NCBI GenBank assembly: GCA_038318385.1
Contig: JBBQCD010000004.1
Coordinates: 1 to 64,000, forward strand
Reading direction: 5' to 3'
From: Schlegelella_A sp038318385
Lineage (GTDB): Bacteria > Pseudomonadota > Gammaproteobacteria > Burkholderiales > Burkholderiaceae_C
DNA: 64,000 nt
Shown in pieces: positions 43,514 to 53,041 of the stretch. Position 1 is the stretch's first letter. Every line of letters begins with the position of its first letter. The notes beneath the pieces were generated by a model. That model made no database searches, was not told where the DNA came from, and saw nothing but the letters and a program-made list of their open reading frames with translations. The position numbers were made by a program, and so were the translations under genes.

Positions 43514-46447
43514 ATGACCGAAGCCTCCACCGACAAATCCGCCCGCTCCGACCAACGGGCGACGCTGAACCTGCCCGACACCCCGTTCCCGATGCGCGGC
43601 GACCTGCCGAAGCGCGAGCCCGGATGGGTCAAGGAATGGAGCGACGAGGGCATCTACATGAAGCTGCGTGCGGCGCGCTGCGACCGGCCTCGCTTCGTGC
43701 TGCACGACGGCCCGCCTTACGCCAATGGCACGCTGCACGTCGGCCATGCGGCCAACAAGATCCTCAAGGACATGATCGTCAAGGCGCGCCAGCTCGCCGG
43801 TTTCGACGCGCGCTACACACCCGGGTGGGACTGCCACGGGCTGCCGATCGAGAACCAGATCGAGAAGACGTTCGGGCGCGGCCTGGACCGGGCGGAGGTC
43901 CAGGCGAAGAGCCGGGCCTACGCGACCGAGCAGATCGTGCAGCAGATGGCGGACTTCAAGCGCGTCGGCGTGCTCGGCGACTGGGAGCACCCGTACCTGA
44001 CGATGGCCTACGGCAACGAGGCCGCCGAGATCCAGGCCCTGAAGCGCATCATCGAACGCGGCTTCGTCTACCGTGGCTTGAAGCCCGTGTACTGGTGCTT
44101 CGACTGTGGCTCGTCGCTGGCCGAGTTCGAAATCGAGTACGCCGACCGCAAGTCGCCGACCGTCGACGTCGGCTTCCTCGCCGCCGAACCGGAAAAGCTC
44201 GCCGCGGCCTTCGGGCTGAAGGCCCTCGACAAGGACGCCTACGCCGTCATCTGGACGACCACGCCGTGGACGCTGCCGGCGAACCAGGCACTCAACCTCA
44301 ATCCGGATCTCGTCTACGCCCTGGTCGACACCGAACGCGGCCTGCTGGTGCTGGCCGAGGCGCTGGTCGGCAAGTGCCTCGAACGCTACGGTCTCGAGGG
44401 TACGGTCGTCGCCACCGCCAAGGGCAGCGCGCTCGACGGCATCGGCTTTCGCCACCCGCTGGCCGCGGTCGACCCGGCCTACGACCGTGTGGCACCGGTC
44501 TATCTTGCCGACTACGCCACGGCCGAGGACGGCACCGGACTGGTCCACTCGTCGCCGGCCTACGGCGTGGAGGACTTCAATTCCTGCCGCGCCCACGGCC
44601 TGGCGGTCGACGACATCCTCAACCCGGTACAGGGCAACGGCGCCTACGAGTCCGGGTTGGCGCTCTTCGGCGGCATGAACATCTGGAAGGCCAATCCGGT
44701 GGTGGTCGAGGCGCTGCGCGCGGCCGGTCGGCTCTTCGCGACGTCGACGCTCGAGCACAGCTACCCGCATTGCTGGCGCCACAAGACACCCGTGATCTAC
44801 CGCGCCGCAGCCCAGTGGTTCGTGCGCATGGACGCCCCCGATGCCTCCACCGCCGGTGTCTTCGCGATCGACCCGCCGGGGCAGACGCTGCGCGCGCTCG
44901 CCCTGGCCGCGATCGAGGAGACGCAGTTCTATCCAGAGAACGGCAAGGCGCGGCTCCACGACATGATCGCCAACCGCCCCGACTGGTGCATCAGCCGGCA
45001 ACGCAACTGGGGCGTGCCGCTGCCGTTCTTCCTGCACAAGGACAGCGGCGAACTGCATCCCGACACGATGGCGCTGATCGACCGTGCCGTGGCGATCGTC
45101 GCCGAAGGCGGCGTCGAGGCCTGGTCGCGCCTCAGCGCTGCGGACGTGCTCGGCGCCGAGGGCCCGCTCTCCGCCGCCCACTACACCAAGAGCAACGACA
45201 TCCTCGACGTCTGGTTCGATTCCGGCTCGACCTTCTTCCACGTCCTGCGCGGCAGCCACCCGGGGACGACGGACGGCAGCGACGACGGTCGCGCCGGTCC
45301 CGAGGCCGACCTCTACCTCGAAGGCCACGACCAGCACCGAGGCTGGTTCCACTCGTCGCTGCTGATCGCCTGCGCGATGGAAGGGCACGCGCCGTACCGC
45401 GGCCTGCTGACGCACGGCTTCACCGTCGATGGCAGCGGCCGCAAGATGAGCAAGAGCCTCGGCAACTTCATCGCCCTGCAGGACGTGACGAAGAAGCTCG
45501 GCGCCGAGGTCATCCGCCTGTGGTGCGCAGCGACCGACTATTCCGGCGACCTCGCCATCGACGACAAGATCCTCGCCCGCGTCGTCGATTCCTACCGTCG
45601 CATCCGCAACACGCTGCGCTTCCTGCTCGCCAACACCAGCGATTTCGATGTCGTCGTGGACGCGGTGCCGCTCGCCGACCTGCTCGAGATCGATCGCTGG
45701 GCGCTGGCGCGGACCGCGCAGCTGCAACGCGAGATCGTGGGCAGCTTCGACGCCGCGCGCGGTGTCTTCGTCGGCGGCCACTACGGCGTCTACGAGTTCC
45801 ATCCGGTGGTGTCGAAGCTGCAGATCTTCTGCAGCGAAGACCTCGGGGCGTTCTACCTCGACATCCTCAAGGACCGGCTCTACACCACCGCGCCGGGATC
45901 GCACGGAAGGCGCTCGGCGCAGACCGCGCTCTGGCACATCACCCATGCGATGCTGCGCTGGATGGCGCCGTTCCTCAGCTTCACCGCCGAGGAGGCCTGG
46001 AAGGTGTTCGCGCCCGGACGCTCGGCGTCGATCTTCTGCGAGACCTACAGCGCCACCGACGCCTGGCCCGGCGCGGAGCTTCTCGACAAGTGGGCCCGCA
46101 TCCGCGCCATCCGCGACCTCGCCAACAAGGAGATCGAGGCGCTGCGCAGCGTCGGCGCCGTCGGCTCGTCGCTGCAGGCACGTCTCGAGATCGGCGCCGA
46201 ACCCGCCGATCTCGCGATTCTCGCCAGCCTCGGCGACGACCTGAAGTACGTCACCATCACCTCGGCCGCGGCCATCGAGCCCGCCGCGGCGCTCGGCGTG
46301 CGCGTGGCGCCGGTCGATTCGCCGAAGTGCGAGCGCTGCTGGCACTGGCGAGACGACGTCGGCAACGATCCGGCGCGCCCCGAACTCTGCGGGCGCTGCA
46401 CGGACGCGGCCGACCTGTGCGGCGGCGCCTCGCGCCAGGTGGCCTGA
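43514..46447 (+). CDS. ileS: Isoleucine-tRNA ligase
   Basis: A 977-residue class I synthetase. HIGH motif as HVGH in PPYANGTLHVGHAANK, the KMSKS motif as KMSKS in GRKMSKSLGN, editing region TTTPWTLPANQAL, and two C-terminal cysteine pairs CERCWHW and CGRC (about 937-960), the zinc-binding part of bacterial IleRS. The start at 43514 follows a REP-like palindrome; a ribF-proximal start would add non-family residues. Somewhat longer than the typical 930-940 residues, with small insertions in the middle. Confidence 0.97.
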   Translation: MTEASTDKSARSDQRATLNLPDTPFPMRGDLPKREPGWVKEWSDEGIYMKLRAARCDRPRFVLHDGPPYANGTLHVGHAANKILKDMIVKARQLAGFDARYTPGWDCHGLPIENQIEKTFGRGLDRAEVQAKSRAYATEQIVQQMADFKRVGVLGDWEHPYLTMAYGNEAAEIQALKRIIERGFVYRGLKPVYWCFDCGSSLAEFEIEYADRKSPTVDVGFLAAEPEKLAAAFGLKALDKDAYAVIWTTTPWTLPANQALNLNPDLVYALVDTERGLLVLAEALVGKCLERYGLEGTVVATAKGSALDGIGFRHPLAAVDPAYDRVAPVYLADYATAEDGTGLVHSSPAYGVEDFNSCRAHGLAVDDILNPVQGNGAYESGLALFGGMNIWKANPVVVEALRAAGRLFATSTLEHSYPHCWRHKTPVIYRAAAQWFVRMDAPDASTAGVFAIDPPGQTLRALALAAIEETQFYPENGKARLHDMIANRPDWCISRQRNWGVPLPFFLHKDSGELHPDTMALIDRAVAIVAEGGVEAWSRLSAADVLGAEGPLSAAHYTKSNDILDVWFDSGSTFFHVLRGSHPGTTDGSDDGRAGPEADLYLEGHDQHRGWFHSSLLIACAMEGHAPYRGLLTHGFTVDGSGRKMSKSLGNFIALQDVTKKLGAEVIRLWCAATDYSGDLAIDDKILARVVDSYRRIRNTLRFLLANTSDFDVVVDAVPLADLLEIDRWALARTAQLQREIVGSFDAARGVFVGGHYGVYEFHPVVSKLQIFCSEDLGAFYLDILKDRLYTTAPGSHGRRSAQTALWHITHAMLRWMAPFLSFTAEEAWKVFAPGRSASIFCETYSATDAWPGAELLDKWARIRAIRDLANKEIEALRSVGAVGSSLQARLEIGAEPADLAILASLGDDLKYVTITSAAAIEPAAALGVRVAPVDSPKCERCWHWRDDVGNDPARPELCGRCTDAADLCGGASRQVA

Positions 46448-46449
46448 GC

Positions 46450-46938
46450 ATGGCCACGAAGCGTACCGGGACGCTGGTCCCGTGGCTCGGCATCGCGCTC
46501 GCCGTGATCCTGCTCGACCAGCTCACGAAGACCCTGATCCTCGGCGCCTTCCAACTCGACGACAGCCGCACGCTGATGCCGTTCCTCAACATCGTCCGGG
46601 TCCACAACACCGGGGCGGCGTTTTCGTTCCTCGCCGGGGCGAGCGGCTGGCAACGCTGGTTCTTCGTCGGCCTCGGCGCCGTCGCGGCGGTGTTCATCGT
46701 CTGGATGCTGCGCCGCCATGGCAGCCAGCAGCTCTTCTGCTGGGCGCTCGCGCTGATTCTGGGCGGCGCGCTCGGAAACGTGATCGACCGGCTGCTCCAC
46801 GGCTACGTCGTCGACTTCATCCAGGTCCACTGGCGCGGCTGGTATTTCCCGTCGTTCAACGTCGCCGACAGCGCCATCACCATCGGCGCCGTGCTGCTGA
46901 TCCTCGACGAATTGCTGCGCGTCAAACGCGGCAGTTGA
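46450..46938 (+). CDS. lspA: Lipoprotein signal peptidase II
   Basis: A 162-residue inner-membrane aspartyl protease with four membrane segments. Conserved blocks are LLDQLTKTLI, VHNTGAAFSFL, GGALGNVIDRLLHG (catalytic Asp) and FPSFNVADSAITIGA (second Asp). It removes prolipoprotein signal peptides after lipid addition. Begins two bases after the ileS stop (TGAGCATG), hence translationally linked to ileS, the usual arrangement. Followed tail-to-tail by an SDR rather than the ispH/coaBC genes often found next. Confidence 0.96.
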   Translation: MATKRTGTLVPWLGIALAVILLDQLTKTLILGAFQLDDSRTLMPFLNIVRVHNTGAAFSFLAGASGWQRWFFVGLGAVAAVFIVWMLRRHGSQQLFCWALALILGGALGNVIDRLLHGYVVDFIQVHWRGWYFPSFNVADSAITIGAVLLILDELLRVKRGS

Positions 46939-46974
46939 CCCCGCGCGTCGCCGCCGGGCCGGGCGCGAACCGCT

Positions 46975-47751
46975 TCATTGCGCGAGAAACCCGCCATCCA
47001 CCGGCAGCGTGTGGCCGGTGATCATGCGAGCCCGCTCTGACGCCAGGAACGCGATCGCGTTCGCGACGTCGGCGGGCTCGGCCAGGCAGCGCATCGGCGT
47101 CAGGTCGAGCACCCGGCCCAGAAGCTGCGGGTCGCGGAACAGACCCTGCGTCAGCTCGGTGCTGACCCAGGTCGGCGCCACCGCGTTGACGCGAATGCCG
47201 CTGGCGGCCCACTCGACCGCGAGCGCCCGCGTCAGGTTCACCAGCGCGCCCTTGGTGGATTGATAGGACAGGTTCGGGTACAGCCCGCCCCCGGAGAGGC
47301 CCATGATCGAGGCCACGTTGACGATCACGCCGCCGCCTGTGCCGACCATGGCCCGTGCCGCCGACTTCGAGCACAGGAAGACGCCGGTCAGGTTGACGTC
47401 GACGACGGCCTGCCAGTCCGCCAGCGTGAGCTCCAGGGTCGGCCGGCGCAGCGCGATGCCGGCGTTGTTGACCAGCACGTCGATGCGGCCATAGCGGGCC
47501 ACCACCCGCGCCATCGCCGACTCGACCGCCGCCTCGTCGCTGACGTCGAGGCTCTCGACATGGTGGTCGATGCCTCGGCTCGCCAGTTGGCAGGCCGCGG
47601 CGGCAAGGGCTTCGGCGTCGCGATCGAAGATCACCGGGCGGGCACCTTCGGCGAGCAGCGCCTCGACCGTCGCCCAGCCGATTCCCTTCGCGCCACCCGT
47701 GACGATGGCGACGCGGCCACCCGGCTTCGGGTCCGCCGCCAGCGCAGTCAT
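46975..47751 (-). CDS. SDR-family oxidoreductase
   Basis: A 258-residue classical short-chain dehydrogenase: cofactor motif TGGAKGIGWATVEAL (about 17-31), NNAG in VLVNNAGIAL, Ser in VASIMG and YQSTKGALVNL (catalytic Tyr-x-x-x-Lys). FDRD after the second strand hints at NAD preference. Substrate cannot be told; glucose- or 3-oxoacyl-type reductases are possible. The gene is on the minus strand, 31 bases downstream of the quinone oxidoreductase gene on the same strand. Confidence 0.9.
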   Translation of the reverse strand: MTALAADPKPGGRVAIVTGGAKGIGWATVEALLAEGARPVIFDRDAEALAAAACQLASRGIDHHVESLDVSDEAAVESAMARVVARYGRIDVLVNNAGIALRRPTLELTLADWQAVVDVNLTGVFLCSKSAARAMVGTGGGVIVNVASIMGLSGGGLYPNLSYQSTKGALVNLTRALAVEWAASGIRVNAVAPTWVSTELTQGLFRDPQLLGRVLDLTPMRCLAEPADVANAIAFLASERARMITGHTLPVDGGFLAQ

Positions 47752-47782
47752 CCTCCGGCCGCCATCGCGTTGCGGCGGCGAA

Positions 47783-48775
47783 TCACGGGATCAGGATGCT
47801 CGAACCCGTCGTCTTGCGGGCTTCGAGCTCGCGGTGCGCATGGGCGACGTCGGCGAGCGCGAAGCGTTGCTCGATGTGGATCTTCACCTGCCCGCCCGTG
47901 ACGACCGCGAAGAGCTCGTCGGCCATCGCCTGCGTCGCTTCGCGGGTGGCGATGTGGGTGAAGAGGGTCTGGCGCGTCACGTAGAGCGAGCCCTTGGCGC
48001 CGAGCATCCCGGGAGCGAAAGGCGGCACCACGCCCGAGGCGTTGCCGAAGCTCGCCATCAGGCCGAAGGGTCGCAGACACTCCAGCGACTTGTCCCAGGT
48101 GTCCTTGCCGACCGAGTCGTAGACGACCTTCACGCCCTTGCCGCCGGTGATCTCCTTGACGCGGGCGGCGAAGTCCTCGCGGGCGTAGTTGACGACGAAC
48201 GCCGCGCCGTTCTCCTTGGCGAGCGCGCACTTGGCATCCGAGCCGGCGGTGCCGATCAGCTGCAGGCCGAGCGCCCGCGCCCACTGGCAGGCGATCAGGC
48301 CGACGCCGCCGGCGGCGGCGTGGAAGAGCACGAAGTCGCCAGGTTCGAGCCCTTCCTGCGGACGCGTGCGCTTCAGGAGGTATTGCGCCGTCAGCCCCTT
48401 GAGCATCATCGCCGCGCCGGTCTCGAAGTCGATCGCATCGGGCAGGCGCACCACCGTCTTCGCCGGCATCACCCGCAGCGTGCTGTAGCTGCCCGGGGGG
48501 TTGCTCGCATAAGCGGCGCGATCGCCGACCTTGAGGTGGGTGACGCCCTCGCCCACCGCCTCGACGACGCCGGCGCCTTCCATGCCGAGCGTCAGCGGCA
48601 TCGGCAACGCGTAGACGCCGGAACGCTGGTAGACATCGATGAAATTGAGACCGCAGGCCTGATGCCGGATGCGGATCTCGCCGGGACCCGGTTCGCCGAC
48701 CGGGAGGTCCACCAGACGCATCTCGTCAGGGCCGCCATTGCGCTCGATACGCACCGTCTTGCTGGTCTGTGTCAT
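47783..48775 (-). CDS. NADPH:quinone oxidoreductase, zinc-free MDR type
   Basis: A 330-residue MDR-family protein like E. coli QorA. It begins VRIERNGGPDEMRLVDLPV, has QACGLNFIDVYQRSGVY, the NADPH-binding HAAAGGVGLIACQWA (about 146-160) and no zinc cysteines, and ends in VAHAHRELEARKTTGSSIL. It would reduce quinones by single-electron steps; physiological substrate uncertain. The preceding SDR follows on the same strand, so the two may be cotranscribed. Divergent from the DUF2007 gene. Confidence 0.91.
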   Translation of the reverse strand: MTQTSKTVRIERNGGPDEMRLVDLPVGEPGPGEIRIRHQACGLNFIDVYQRSGVYALPMPLTLGMEGAGVVEAVGEGVTHLKVGDRAAYASNPPGSYSTLRVMPAKTVVRLPDAIDFETGAAMMLKGLTAQYLLKRTRPQEGLEPGDFVLFHAAAGGVGLIACQWARALGLQLIGTAGSDAKCALAKENGAAFVVNYAREDFAARVKEITGGKGVKVVYDSVGKDTWDKSLECLRPFGLMASFGNASGVVPPFAPGMLGAKGSLYVTRQTLFTHIATREATQAMADELFAVVTGGQVKIHIEQRFALADVAHAHRELEARKTTGSSILIP

Positions 48776-48849
48776 CTCGGGTCTCTGCGTGGGTTCAAGG
48801 TGCGCTATCGTGCCAGCATCCGCCGCCCCGCGCAGCGGTGGACACCCGC

Positions 48850-49155
48850 ATGAAGCGCCTCACCACCGCCCCCAATCTCGCCCTGGCCACGCTCTGGGCC
48901 GATCTGCTGTGCGGTGCCGGCGTCGAGACGACGGTGCAGCGCGCCTACGCCAGCAGCATCGCGGGCGAGGTTCCGCCCGACCAGACCCTGCCCGAACTCT
49001 GGGTCCAGGACGCGGCGCAATGGCAGGAAGCGACGCGCCTGCTGCACGAACTGTGCAACCCGCGGTCACGGTTGTGGGCCTGCCCCGGCTGCCACGAGGT
49101 CATCGACGGGCCGTTCGAGCAGTGCTGGAACTGTGGCGCGGCGATGCCGGCCTGA
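48850..49155 (+). CDS. DUF2007 domain protein with C-terminal zinc-ribbon
   Basis: A 101-residue protein. The first 65 residues match the DUF2007 (putative signal-transducing) fold: APNLALATLWADLLCGAGVETTV and QTLPELWVQD. The rest is a zinc-ribbon-like CPGCHEVI---CWNCGA with four cysteines. Function unknown; similar proteins are common in Burkholderiales. ATG 48850 is the only start giving the domain opening. Confidence 0.8.
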   Translation: MKRLTTAPNLALATLWADLLCGAGVETTVQRAYASSIAGEVPPDQTLPELWVQDAAQWQEATRLLHELCNPRSRLWACPGCHEVIDGPFEQCWNCGAAMPA

Positions 49156-49227
49156 TAGCACCTGCGGCCGGATGCCTGCTCGCAGGCGCAGTGCCGGCGC
49201 GACCGCCGAACCGCCGCCGCGTGACGC

Positions 49228-50010
49228 CTAGAAGGTCCCCGGGTAGGCGCCGCCGTCGACGAGCACGTTCTGTCCCGTCAGGTAGCCGGCGTGCACGCTG
49301 CACAGGAAGGCGCAGATCGCACCGAATTCGTCGGCGGTGCCGAGACGCCGCGCCGGAACCCCCCGCTTGCGCGCCTCGATGACCGCCTCGACGGAGCTGT
49401 TGTCGCGCTTGGCGGTCGTCACCGCCATGCTGCGCACGCGGTCGGTGTCGAAGACTCCCGGCAGCAAGCCGTTGATGGTCACGCCCTTGGCGGCGATGCC
49501 GCTGCGCGCCAGCCCGGCGACGAACCCTGTCAGGCCGCTGCGCGCACCGTTCGACAGGCCGAGCACGTCGATCGGTGCCTTGACCGCACCCGACGTGATG
49601 TTGACGATCCGGCCGTACCCGCGCCCGGCCATCGCGTCGACGGTGGCCTTCATCAGCTCGATCGGCGTCAGCATGTTGGCGTCGACGGCCTTGATCCAGG
49701 TCTCGCGGTCCCACTGTCGGAAGTCGCCCGGGGGTGGCCCGCCGGCGTTGTTGACGAGGATGTCGACCTGCGGACAGGCCGCCAGCGCCGCGGCGCGGCC
49801 GGCTTCGGTGGTGATGTCGCCTGCCACCGCACGCACCTCGCCGCGGCCGAAGGCACGCAACTCGGCCGCAGTCGCCTCCAGCACGTCGGCGCCTCGCGCG
49901 GTGATGACCACGTTGACGCCCTCGCGCACCAGTGCCGCCGCGCAGCCCTTGCCCAGTCCCTTGCTGGCGGCACAGACCAGCGCCCACTTGCCTTCGATAC
50001 CCAGATCCAT
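49228..50010 (-). CDS. SDR-family protein with non-canonical active site
   Basis: A 260-residue SDR fold protein. It has ASKGLGKGCA at the cofactor position, NNAGG-PPGDF, a serine in ITSGAVKAP, but where other SDRs have YxxxK it reads SNGARSGLTGF, so both catalytic Tyr and Lys are missing. This fits the BKR-like SDR subgroup annotated as 3-oxoacyl reductase but with altered residues; catalysis by an unusual residue or a non-enzymatic role is open. It lies 65 bases downstream of the EamA transporter gene on the minus strand. Confidence 0.87.
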   Translation of the reverse strand: MDLGIEGKWALVCAASKGLGKGCAAALVREGVNVVITARGADVLEATAAELRAFGRGEVRAVAGDITTEAGRAAALAACPQVDILVNNAGGPPPGDFRQWDRETWIKAVDANMLTPIELMKATVDAMAGRGYGRIVNITSGAVKAPIDVLGLSNGARSGLTGFVAGLARSGIAAKGVTINGLLPGVFDTDRVRSMAVTTAKRDNSSVEAVIEARKRGVPARRLGTADEFGAICAFLCSVHAGYLTGQNVLVDGGAYPGTF

Positions 50011-50075
50011 GGTGTTTCACTCCGTTGGTGTTGGCGACGACAGCGGGGCCGGCGTCGCGGGGAAAGGCCCGACCG

Positions 50076-51008
50076 CTAGAAGCGCGTCCGGGTCAGCAGC
50101 CAGATGCCCGAGATGACGAGCACCGTGCCGAGGGCGGTCAGCGCGGTAAACGGTTCGCCGAGGATGACGACCCCCATCAGGATCGTCGACAGCGGGCCGA
50201 CCATGCCGACCTGCGCCGTCAGCGACGCCCCGATGCGCTCGATCGCCATCATCACCATCAGCACCGGCGCGACGGTGCAGACGGTCGCATTCAGGATCGA
50301 CAGCCAGATCACCTGGGGCGCGACCACGGCGGCGGCCAGCGGCCGCACGAGCAGGAACTGGGCGATGCACAGGCCGCAGGCGACGGTGCTGGCCAGCCCG
50401 GTGAGCCGCAGGGCGCCGAGGCGCTTGACCTCCTCGCCGCTGTAGACGAGGTAGAGCGCGTAACTGATGGCGCTGGCAAAGACCAGTGCCGCGCCGAGGG
50501 CGGCGTGGGCACCCTGCACGCGGACCTCGTGACCAAAGACGACCAGCACGCCGGCGTAGCTCACCGCGAGCGCGACCAGTTGCCCACGCGACACCCGCCG
50601 CTTGAAGAGCAGCATGCCGAGGCCGAGCACCAGGGTCGGGTTGAGGTAGAGGATCAGGCGCTCGAGGCCGGCACTGATGTAGGCCAGGCCGGCGAAATCG
50701 AGGAAGCTCGCCAGGTAGTAGCCGCTGAAGCCGAGGGCCCCGATCATCAGCCAGTCGCGCCTCTCGAGCGCGCGCTTGCCACGCCCGGACCACCACGCCA
50801 GACCGACGAAGAGTGGCAACGCGAACAGCATGCGGTACATGATCAGCGTCACCGCGTCGACGTCGTAGCGGTAGGCGAGCTTGACGATGATCGCCTTGCC
50901 CGAAAACGCGATGGAACCGACGAACGCGAGCGCCAGGCCCGGCCAGACTGCCGGCGGCGCTGAAGCAGCAGCAGGCACCGGGTCGGCCGCTATGGTCGTG
51001 GAACGCAT
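50076..51008 (-). CDS. EamA (DMT-superfamily) transporter
   Basis: A 310-residue inner-membrane protein with about ten hydrophobic segments in two EamA repeats (about residues 25-155 and 170-305), e.g. GALGFSGYYLASFLDFAGLAYISAGL in the first and STILMGVVILGEPFTALTALG in the second. Members export amino acids or small metabolites, or import others; substrate unknown. Divergent from the TRAP small permease gene across 68 bases. Confidence 0.9.
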   Translation of the reverse strand: MRSTTIAADPVPAAASAPPAVWPGLALAFVGSIAFSGKAIIVKLAYRYDVDAVTLIMYRMLFALPLFVGLAWWSGRGKRALERRDWLMIGALGFSGYYLASFLDFAGLAYISAGLERLILYLNPTLVLGLGMLLFKRRVSRGQLVALAVSYAGVLVVFGHEVRVQGAHAALGAALVFASAISYALYLVYSGEEVKRLGALRLTGLASTVACGLCIAQFLLVRPLAAAVVAPQVIWLSILNATVCTVAPVLMVMMAIERIGASLTAQVGMVGPLSTILMGVVILGEPFTALTALGTVLVISGIWLLTRTRF

Positions 51009-51076
51009 CGCATGGCATTCTAGGGATCGCTCCCAGCGCGCGTCGCCCGCCCGGCGACATCCCCACGGCCCTGCCC

Positions 51077-51568
51077 ATGACCCTTGCCAGGCTGGCTACC
51101 GCACTCGAAGCGCGACTGGACAGCGCGACCCGTTGGGGCGGCCTGCTCGTCCTGCCGCTGTCGCTGCTGCTGGCCGCCCAGTGGCCTCTTCGCGATCTGG
51201 TCGGCGCCGGTTCGCGCCAGGCCAACGACATCGCGCAATGGATCTTCGCCGTGTACGTGGCGCTGGCGCTGCGCCACGCGACGCACGTCCGAGGCCACAT
51301 GTCGACCGACGCGCTCGCCGCCCGGTACGCCCCGGCAACGCGCCGCGCGATCGCTCGCTGGGGCGAGGCCGTCTGCGTGCTGCCCTGGGCGGTGTATGTG
51401 CTGATCGTGGCGGCGGCACCCAGCTGGCAATCGCTGCGTCAGCTCGAAGCCTTTCCCGAGACCTTCAACCCGCTCTATTTCATCGTCAAATGCAGTGTCT
51501 GGCTGCTGGCGCTGCTCGTCGCGCTGCAGGCGCTGGTGCGGATGTTCTCGACGGCTGAGGCGACCTAG
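51077..51568 (+). CDS. TRAP transporter small permease, DctQ type
   Basis: A 163-residue membrane protein with four helices, as for the small TRAP permease: segments begin near TRWGGLLVLPLSLLLAAQ and AVYVLIVAAAPSWQS. The hallmark GHMSTDALA (residues about 74-82) in the second half matches TRAP small subunits. It starts the pair with DctM three bases downstream. No DctP binding protein is next to them. Confidence 0.87.
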   Translation: MTLARLATALEARLDSATRWGGLLVLPLSLLLAAQWPLRDLVGAGSRQANDIAQWIFAVYVALALRHATHVRGHMSTDALAARYAPATRRAIARWGEAVCVLPWAVYVLIVAAAPSWQSLRQLEAFPETFNPLYFIVKCSVWLLALLVALQALVRMFSTAEAT

Positions 51569-51571
51569 CGC

Positions 51572-53017
51572 ATGGGCTGGTGGGGCCTCCTGATGTTCGC
51601 CTGCGCGCTGGCGCTGATGATCGGCACCGGCGTGCCGGTGTACGCCGTCCTGCTCGGCACGGCGAGCGTCTTCGCCGCGGCCGGCGTCCTTGCGGGGGCG
51701 ATCGACGGGCGCATTCTGGGTGCGCTGCCATCAAGACTGGTGGGCCTGCTCGAGCACGATCTCCTGCAGGCGCTCCCCCTCTACGCCCTCGTCGGCGCGC
51801 TGCTGACGCGATTGCCGCTCGCCGGCCTCCTGCACCGTGCGGGAGAGCATGTGTTCAGAGCCAGCCCCGCCGCGCCCGAGCTGGCGGCGCTCGGCGTCGG
51901 CGCCCTGCTGGCGCCGATGAACGGCTCCGTCGGCGCCAGCCTGCACACGCTCGGTCGCAGCGTCGCTCCGGCGCTGACGGCGCGCGGCACGCCGCCCGCC
52001 GAGGCCACGGCCACCGTGGCGGTGGCCAGCACGCTCGGCATCGTCATTCCGCCGTCGCTGGTCCTGCTGCTGCTCGGCGACGCGATGATGCGGGCGCATA
52101 CCGAGGCGGTCAACGTCACCCACGCCGCCGTGCGCATCGTCAACACCCAGGACGTGATGCGCGCCGCGCTCGTACCCGGCGCGCTCGTGCTGCTCGTGGC
52201 GCTGCTCTGGGTCGCATGGCGCGGGCGGCGCGCGGCGACTGTGCGGCCACCGCCGATGCCGTGGCGCCAACTGGCGGTGGCGATGGTCGCCGCCCTCGTC
52301 ATCGTGCTGCTGCTCGGCGGCGTGGCCATCGGCCGCCTCTACGCCGTCGAGGCGGCGGCCAGCGGCGCACTGCTGCTCTTCGGCTACGCGGTGGCCAGTC
52401 GCCAGATCGACCGGCCGCGCATGCGCGCGGTACTGGACGACGCGATGACGCTCACCGGCCTGCTCCTCGCCCTGCTGATCGCGGCGACGACGTTCTCGCT
52501 GGTGCTGCGCGCCTTCGGCACCGACGTGCTCGTCGCCAGGGGACTCGCCGCGCTGGCGGCGCATCCCCTGCTGCTGCTCGGCGCGGTGCTGGGTGGATTC
52601 GTCGCCTGCTCGTTCGTGCTCGACGCCTTCGAGATGGTGTTCCTGGTGGTGCCGATCGTGATGCCGCCGGTGCTGATGGCCGTTCCCGATCCGGCGTGGG
52701 TGGCGACCCTGGCCCTGCTGGTGCTGCAGACCGGCTTCCTGCTGCCACCCTTCGGCTACGCCGTGGTGATGTCTCGGGCGATGATGCCGGCCGCGCCACG
52801 CCTGCGCGCCTTGTCTCAGGCGCTGTTGCCGCACCTGCTGTTGCAGGCGACGATCGTCGGCGCGGTCTTCGCCTTTCCGCAGCTCACGCAATGGACCCGG
52901 CCGGTGGAGACCGCACCGCTCGCCACCCCCGCCGGGGCGCAGGACGCCGAACTGAAGATGCAGGAGGCGATCGAGGCGCAGCAGAAGCAGGCGGCGGAAC
53001 GCGCGATGCCGAAGTGA
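51572..53017 (+). CDS. TRAP transporter large permease, DctM type
   Basis: A 481-residue large TRAP permease with about twelve membrane helices. It shows LMIGTGVPVYAVL, ASTLGIVIPPSLVLLLLGDAM and PILMPPVL-like PIVMPPVLMAVPDPAWVATL. It drives Na+- or H+-coupled uptake of a carboxylate. The C-terminus has a short Q/E/A-rich cytoplasmic tail. Begins three bases after the DctQ stop. The missing DctP suggests the partner is elsewhere or that this is a binding-protein-independent variant. Confidence 0.9.
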   Translation: MGWWGLLMFACALALMIGTGVPVYAVLLGTASVFAAAGVLAGAIDGRILGALPSRLVGLLEHDLLQALPLYALVGALLTRLPLAGLLHRAGEHVFRASPAAPELAALGVGALLAPMNGSVGASLHTLGRSVAPALTARGTPPAEATATVAVASTLGIVIPPSLVLLLLGDAMMRAHTEAVNVTHAAVRIVNTQDVMRAALVPGALVLLVALLWVAWRGRRAATVRPPPMPWRQLAVAMVAALVIVLLLGGVAIGRLYAVEAAASGALLLFGYAVASRQIDRPRMRAVLDDAMTLTGLLLALLIAATTFSLVLRAFGTDVLVARGLAALAAHPLLLLGAVLGGFVACSFVLDAFEMVFLVVPIVMPPVLMAVPDPAWVATLALLVLQTGFLLPPFGYAVVMSRAMMPAAPRLRALSQALLPHLLLQATIVGAVFAFPQLTQWTRPVETAPLATPAGAQDAELKMQEAIEAQQKQAAERAMPK

Positions 53018-53041
53018 CGCAGACCGCGCCGCGTTCGAGAT

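Noticed and set aside
43502..46345. A 947-codon open frame on the minus strand
   Set aside because: Antisense shadow of ileS.
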